From Citrobacter freundii (GTDB lineage: Bacteria; Bacteroidota; Bacteroidia; Chitinophagales; Chitinophagaceae), in assembly GCA_003243445.1 (NCBI GenBank), contig QFQQ01000016.1, forward strand, positions 1 through 64,000: a stretch of 64,000 nucleotides of DNA, written 5' to 3'. A program made the position numbers and the translations under genes. The notes under the pieces were generated by a model. That model had not been told where the DNA came from. It saw only the letters and a program-made list of their open reading frames with translations, and ran no database searches. Below are positions 60,243-64,000 of this stretch, in pieces (positions within the stretch are counted from its first letter, which is position 1; every line of letters starts with the position of its first letter).

Positions 60243-62675
60243 CTACTCGGATTTCAAACTCTTCACCGGACTCACCAACGCCGCCTTCACCGCTTTGTAT
60301 CCCACGGTGATCCATGCAATGAACACCGAACCGATGATCGCCAGCAGGAATACACCCATACCAATGGAGGTGTGATAATAAAAGCCCCCCAGCCAGTTAT
60401 TCATAAAATAATAGGCAATTGGTGACGAGATCACAAACGCCACCAGGATCAGTACTGTAAATTCCCTGGAGAACATGTATACGATACTTTGCACAGAAGC
60501 TCCCAGCACTTTGCGTATACCCACTTCTTTTGTTTTTTGTACAGCCATAAAAGATACCAGCCCGTACAAACCGAGACAGGAGATCAATATTGCAAGAAAG
60601 GAGAATATTTTAAATAACTGTGCAGTCACATTTTCATTCTCATAAAAGCGACCAATACGCTCATCGAGGAAGAGCGGATCATACATATAAGTTGGGTAAA
60701 AACCAGTAAACAATTTTCTTACGTCTGCGAGCGTACCTGTCATGGTTTCTGTCTTCATTTTCACTGCCAGCCATTCGTAAGCATCATAATTCGTGGACAC
60801 CACCGTAGGAAGGATCGCGTCCCGGAGTGATTTATTATTATAATCTTTCATTATACCTACAACAGGTACCTGCTGAGCCCAGCCCTTCAGCTTAATGCGT
60901 TTGCCGATTACATCCTGTGGGTTACTGAAGCCAAGCTTTTTTACAAAAAGTTCGTTCACCACCACCTCCCTTACCGTATCACTTTCATAAGGCGCCCGGC
61001 CGGCGACAAGCGGAACGCCGAATGTGGCGAAATAACTTGTATCAGCAAACTGACAAGCCACTAGATAATCTTTTTCCTTTACTTCGTTTTCATAAGTAAA
61101 ACCGGTGGTCCAGGCCCAGTCACTTGTCGGCGCTTCCATGCACAGGCTCACATTGCTGACGCCCGCTATATGCGACATCTGTGATTTTAATGCCGGGTAA
61201 CGCGTCTTCAATGTGCTGTCACTCGGCAGATTGATCAGTACCACTCCTTCTTTATCAAAGCCCATCGGTTGATTGCTGAAGTAGTTCATTTGTTTTACCA
61301 CCACGATCGTTCCGATGATGAGCAATTGTGCGATCACAAACTGGAACACCACCAATCCCCTTCTTAATGAAATACCACTCTTTGATTCTGCTTTTACTTT
61401 GCTTTTGAATGCCATCATTGGTTTGAACCCGGACAATACCAGTGCGGGATAAACGCCCGCGAGTAATGTAACAATGGTTCCTGTCACCAGCAGGTATACC
61501 AGGATCATCGGGTGCCGGATCAAATCCAGAGAAAGATCTTTCTTCATCAGGCTATTCAACAACGGAAGAAAGACCCATACAAGTAAACAACCAATTAATA
61601 CAGAAATGAAAGTAACGAGAGCCGTTTCCTGCAGGAATTGACGCATGAGCTGGGAGCGGTTCCCTCCCAATACTTTCCTGACACCGATCTCCTTTGCGCG
61701 GTTAACCGATTGTGCAGTAGTCAGATTAATAAAATTGATACATGCTACCAGCAGCAGGAAAATACCGATCAGCCCGAGTGACCACAACTCTGTTTTGGAA
61801 CGACCACCCGTTCCAAAGGTTTCATAATTTTTATCAAGATGGATCTGTGATAAAGCTTGAAACCTCAACTGACGTTTTATCTCATTATCCGGTTTGTAAT
61901 GTTTTTTTTCAAATGCATCCAGCTGCGTTTGCAATGATGAAAGCTGATGTCCTTCGCGGGCGAGAACAAAACATTCGGCATTGCCGCGCACTTCTTCCCA
62001 ATTTTCCGCCGCAAACATATTGGGCGCTCTCTCTTTAAGTGTAGCGAGAGATGCTGACATCCGTATGGGAATATCCGTATTACCCGGCATATCTTTAAAT
62101 ACGCCGACAACCCGCAGCGACATTCTGAACGACCACATTTGGATCGTTTGCCCCATAGCGGCAGCCGGATTATCAAAATACTTGTTTGCGAGGCTTTCAC
62201 ATAAAACGACCGTATTAGGTTCAGCTATCGCTTTTGCATCGCCCACGATCCAGTTAAAGTTGAACATGTCGAAGATCTCCGGTTCACCCCAGTACAAACC
62301 GCTATTTTCCTTGAAACGTTTTTCTTCTTCCAATCCTTTTGATGGCACATAGATCTGTGCGTTGCCCACCGTTGCCAGTGTTCCCACTTTTTCCAACTGC
62401 GGAAAGTCCATTTTCATTGCCGGCGGCAATGGCAATGGAAAGCTTACATTGTGCGAAGCCACCTCCCCATTGCTTTTCCAGATACGGTCCGTGGTGAGAC
62501 GATAGATCCTGTCTTTCTTCGCATGAAAATCATCATATGACAATTCATAACGAATGATCAGGAACAACATCAGACTTGCAGCAATGCCGACCGCAAGACC
62601 CATAATATTTATCAATGAAAAACTTTTACGCTTCCACAATACACGTATCGCAGTCTTGAAAAGATTTTGAAACAT
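60243..62675 (-). CDS. MacB/FtsX-type ABC transporter permease (paralogue 2)
   Basis: An inner-membrane protein of 810 residues from the ATG at 62675 (MFQNLFKTAIRVLWKRKSFS); a longer frame to 62738 adds residues not shared by the paralogue. It has the same layout as the 16960 gene: an N-terminal helix (SFSLINIMGLAVGIAASLMLF), a periplasmic domain, an FtsX block (ACINFINLTTAQSVNRAKEI, GVRKVLGGNRSQLMRQ), a second periplasmic domain, and an FtsX block (CLGLYGLVSFMAVQKTKEVG, IRKVLGASVQSIVYMF). The ATPase partner is not adjacent. Followed on the 3' side by repeat copy 4. Confidence 0.95.
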   Translation of the reverse strand: MFQNLFKTAIRVLWKRKSFSLINIMGLAVGIAASLMLFLIIRYELSYDDFHAKKDRIYRLTTDRIWKSNGEVASHNVSFPLPLPPAMKMDFPQLEKVGTLATVGNAQIYVPSKGLEEEKRFKENSGLYWGEPEIFDMFNFNWIVGDAKAIAEPNTVVLCESLANKYFDNPAAAMGQTIQMWSFRMSLRVVGVFKDMPGNTDIPIRMSASLATLKERAPNMFAAENWEEVRGNAECFVLAREGHQLSSLQTQLDAFEKKHYKPDNEIKRQLRFQALSQIHLDKNYETFGTGGRSKTELWSLGLIGIFLLLVACINFINLTTAQSVNRAKEIGVRKVLGGNRSQLMRQFLQETALVTFISVLIGCLLVWVFLPLLNSLMKKDLSLDLIRHPMILVYLLVTGTIVTLLAGVYPALVLSGFKPMMAFKSKVKAESKSGISLRRGLVVFQFVIAQLLIIGTIVVVKQMNYFSNQPMGFDKEGVVLINLPSDSTLKTRYPALKSQMSHIAGVSNVSLCMEAPTSDWAWTTGFTYENEVKEKDYLVACQFADTSYFATFGVPLVAGRAPYESDTVREVVVNELFVKKLGFSNPQDVIGKRIKLKGWAQQVPVVGIMKDYNNKSLRDAILPTVVSTNYDAYEWLAVKMKTETMTGTLADVRKLFTGFYPTYMYDPLFLDERIGRFYENENVTAQLFKIFSFLAILISCLGLYGLVSFMAVQKTKEVGIRKVLGASVQSIVYMFSREFTVLILVAFVISSPIAYYFMNNWLGGFYYHTSIGMGVFLLAIIGSVFIAWITVGYKAVKAALVSPVKSLKSE

Positions 62676-62738
62676 AAAAATGGTTTTGGCCCGGTTTACA
62701 GCTGTTGAGTGCTCATTTGCAACCAAAGCCAATACCAT

Positions 62739-63007
62739 TTTTTAGTCCATTGATTATCAACTGCGAAAAAAGAACCGGAGGAATGAGGTGTTCGGTTTTG
62801 ATACGCGAGATGTACGGTTACGGGAGAGCTGGCGGACCACAGACCGCAGTACCATAATACAGATAGTTGTGTACGATAAACCCGAAGACCAATCCAGTCA
62901 ATATATAAATTAATAAAAGAAATAAGAGACCATACTTCGGATCATTCCGGTTTATCCTTATACCAACCTGACGAAGATCCTTACTATCACCGGACGAAGA
63001 TAGTTGC
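62739..63007. other. Intergenic region between the permease and START-domain genes
   Basis: About 270 bp. I see no gene, terminator or repeat. It should contain the permease promoter; a TATTGG...CTTTGG-like stretch before 62720 on the minus strand is too degenerate to call. Confidence 0.35.
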
Positions 63008-63691
63008 TCACCGGTTGGGATGAGACCACTCGGTGATGAACGGCAGTTTCACCGATGCATACTTTGATTTGTTCAACTGGTCCTTCAATTTTTTAAAGGT
63101 CTCAAACGGACCTTTGGTCACAAACATATTCACCAGCCAGGCCGGAATGGAACCACCCGGATCGGCTTCCAATGTATAATCGAGATGTACGAGGTTTGTT
63201 CCTTTAGGAGTGATGATCCATCTGCCGAACGACTTTTCCACTCTCACAACACCTTTCTTTTCGGCGATATAATGAGGTTCAACAGGTCCGTCGATCGTCA
63301 CCACTTTGGTAGCCGGATCCTGCCTGGCGATCAGGTGCGCTACAAAATCGCGGTTACTAAAGGGCCATGGGAGACTAACTTCTGAGTGATAGATCAGTTC
63401 AGACGGCGAGATCTGCTTGAGTACTGTACTTGATTTGGTGCTGTACACCCACTCGGTTCCCGCATTCGCGTCCATTACAACGGCAGTGAGTTTGGAAAGC
63501 GTGGTATTCAATTCACAACTCACTTTGATCGCTTTGAGATTTGAGTTCTCCTGCGTTTTCGTGTATACCTTGATATTTTCCTTATCCAGTTTCAGTGTCC
63601 ATTCCTTTTGCGCCTGCACATTCACCATAACCGCAAGCAGCAACAGAATTATTCCTATTCGTTTTACCATACCAGTTTGCTTTTGATTCAT
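63008..63691 (-). CDS. START-domain protein, exported
   Basis: A 227-residue protein with an N-terminal signal (GIILLLLAVMVNVQA). The remainder is a START lipid-binding fold: WTLKLDKENIKVYTKTQENS, LKAIKVSCELNTTLSKLTAVV, AGTEWVYSTKSSTVLKQISP, EVSLPWPFSNRDFVAHLI, VEKSFGRWIITPKGTNLVHL and TFKKLKDQLNKSKYASVKL. Proteins of this type bind hydrophobic molecules such as lipids or sterols; the ligand here is unknown. A different SRPBCC protein lies at 46886. Confidence 0.9.
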   Translation of the reverse strand: MNQKQTGMVKRIGIILLLLAVMVNVQAQKEWTLKLDKENIKVYTKTQENSNLKAIKVSCELNTTLSKLTAVVMDANAGTEWVYSTKSSTVLKQISPSELIYHSEVSLPWPFSNRDFVAHLIARQDPATKVVTIDGPVEPHYIAEKKGVVRVEKSFGRWIITPKGTNLVHLDYTLEADPGGSIPAWLVNMFVTKGPFETFKKLKDQLNKSKYASVKLPFITEWSHPNR

Positions 63692-63699
63692 TCGTTGGC

Positions 63700-63831
63700 C
63701 TGTTTTTCGATATTCGATAACCGATGTTCGATGGTCGACTTACTTTCGAAAATGTCTCTTGTCCAGCAAGTCACAGATCGTTGAGGTTCTTCTGCCCGGA
63801 TCCTAACTTCTACCAACGATCATCGAACATC
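63700..63831. repeat. CGATG-type inverted repeat between START and YjbQ genes
   Basis: Left arm near 63706-63740 (TTCGATATTCGATAACCGATG, then TTCGATGGTCGACTTAC) faces a right arm near 63811-63831 (CGATCATCGAACATCC). Left arm shares GATGGTCGACTTA with the element at 44643-44867. Confidence 0.65.
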
Positions 63832-64000
63832 CTACTCGCCCCAGGCGCTGATCACCAGTTTCCTTCCTCCCCCATGATCCCTGTGTTCACAAAGATAAAT
63901 ACCCTGCCAGATGCCGAGTGCGGGCCGTCCGTTACGGATTGGGATCAGCACTGAACTTCCCAGCAAAGCCGCTTTCAGATGAGCGGGCATATCATCCGGC
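63832..64000 (-). CDS. YjbQ/UPF0047-family protein, 3' end only
   Basis: The right edge of the window cuts a minus-strand gene, of which the last 55 codons are visible before the TAG at 63832-63834. They read DDMPAHLKAALLGSSVLIPI, RNGRPALGIWQGIYLCEHRD and HGGGRKLVISAWGE. This is the conserved C-terminus of YjbQ/UPF0047, which includes secondary thiamine-phosphate synthase enzymes; the His in EHRDHGG is part of the usual conserved set. The 5' end lies beyond the window. Confidence 0.9.
   Translation of the reverse strand, partial: PDDMPAHLKAALLGSSVLIPIRNGRPALGIWQGIYLCEHRDHGGGRKLVISAWGE

Noticed and set aside
63724..63954. A plus-strand 76-codon frame near the right edge
   Set aside because: It overlaps the minus-strand YjbQ coding end and an intergenic repeat, and has no recognisable features.
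1..64000. tRNA, rRNA and known riboswitch sequences
   Set aside because: No cloverleaf-like or rRNA-like stretch was recognised by reading. A covariance-model search would be needed to exclude them firmly.

Overview
The window comes from a Bacteroidota genome, most likely a soil or freshwater member of Chitinophagaceae or a close relative. The evidence is a SusC/SusD pair, an ECF sigma factor/FecR pair with an STN-domain protein, TPR-containing NarL/LuxR-type and LytS/LytTR two-component systems, many signal-peptide outer-membrane beta-barrel proteins, near absence of Shine-Dalgarno sites, and TAnnTTTG-type -7 promoter boxes. No tRNA, rRNA, CRISPR array, IS transposase or prophage was found. 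The annotation rests on reading the sequence only; no database search was run.

Layout. 1-5 kb: a PAS histidine kinase that may continue past the left edge, then a TPR histidine kinase with its NarL-type regulator. 5.2-8.4 kb: secreted proteins, including a MORN-like/trypsin fusion and a DUF2807-like protein. 8.8-15.7 kb: SusC/SusD, a FadR-type regulator and an Fsr-like MFS transporter, the last two sharing a palindromic operator. 15.7-19.4 kb: a truncated flavin reductase, a PspC-like protein and a MacB/FtsX-type permease. 19.6-22.8 kb: aconitase and a HAD phosphatase. 22.8-26.3 kb: two secreted proteins and xseBA. 26.3-29.8 kb: ECF sigma/FecR/STN-barrel operon. 30.1-36.9 kb: a lipoprotein, then a five-gene cluster with a coiled-coil protein, a membrane coiled-coil protein, an inner-membrane-anchored substrate-binding-like protein fused to an OmpA peptidoglycan-binding domain, and an ABC permease and ATPase. 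37-45 kb: amidohydrolase, outer-membrane receptor, LytS/LytTR pair, DUF4136 lipoprotein and porin-like protein. 45-50 kb: MTAN-like nucleosidase, DUF481-like protein, SRPBCC protein, beta-barrel, AraC regulator and an unknown. 50.4-54.5 kb: malto-oligosyltrehalose synthase (TreY) and an Rpn-type nuclease followed by a free-standing copy of its C-terminal module. 54.6-64 kb: flavin amine oxidase, BamA-like barrel, a GT39-like membrane protein, a second MacB-type permease, a START-domain protein and the 3' end of a YjbQ-family gene.

Most notable observations. (1) The Rpn nuclease gene has an in-frame internal ATG behind a near-perfect Shine-Dalgarno sequence. A second ORF just downstream begins at exactly the equivalent methionine and repeats the same approximately 80-residue module, separated from any nuclease frame by a stop codon. 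This looks like an intragenic antitoxin plus a duplicated stand-alone antitoxin. (2) The 31.5-36.9 kb ABC/OmpA/coiled-coil cluster is a plausible undescribed envelope system. (3) Intergenic space is occupied by recurring inverted-repeat families: a 9-bp-period AGGTTT-type family at four gene ends, a CGATGGCCGATG-type family including one 225-bp element with 24-bp terminal inverted repeats that in another copy truncates a flavin reductase gene, and a GCGAATGAGCGC-type pair.
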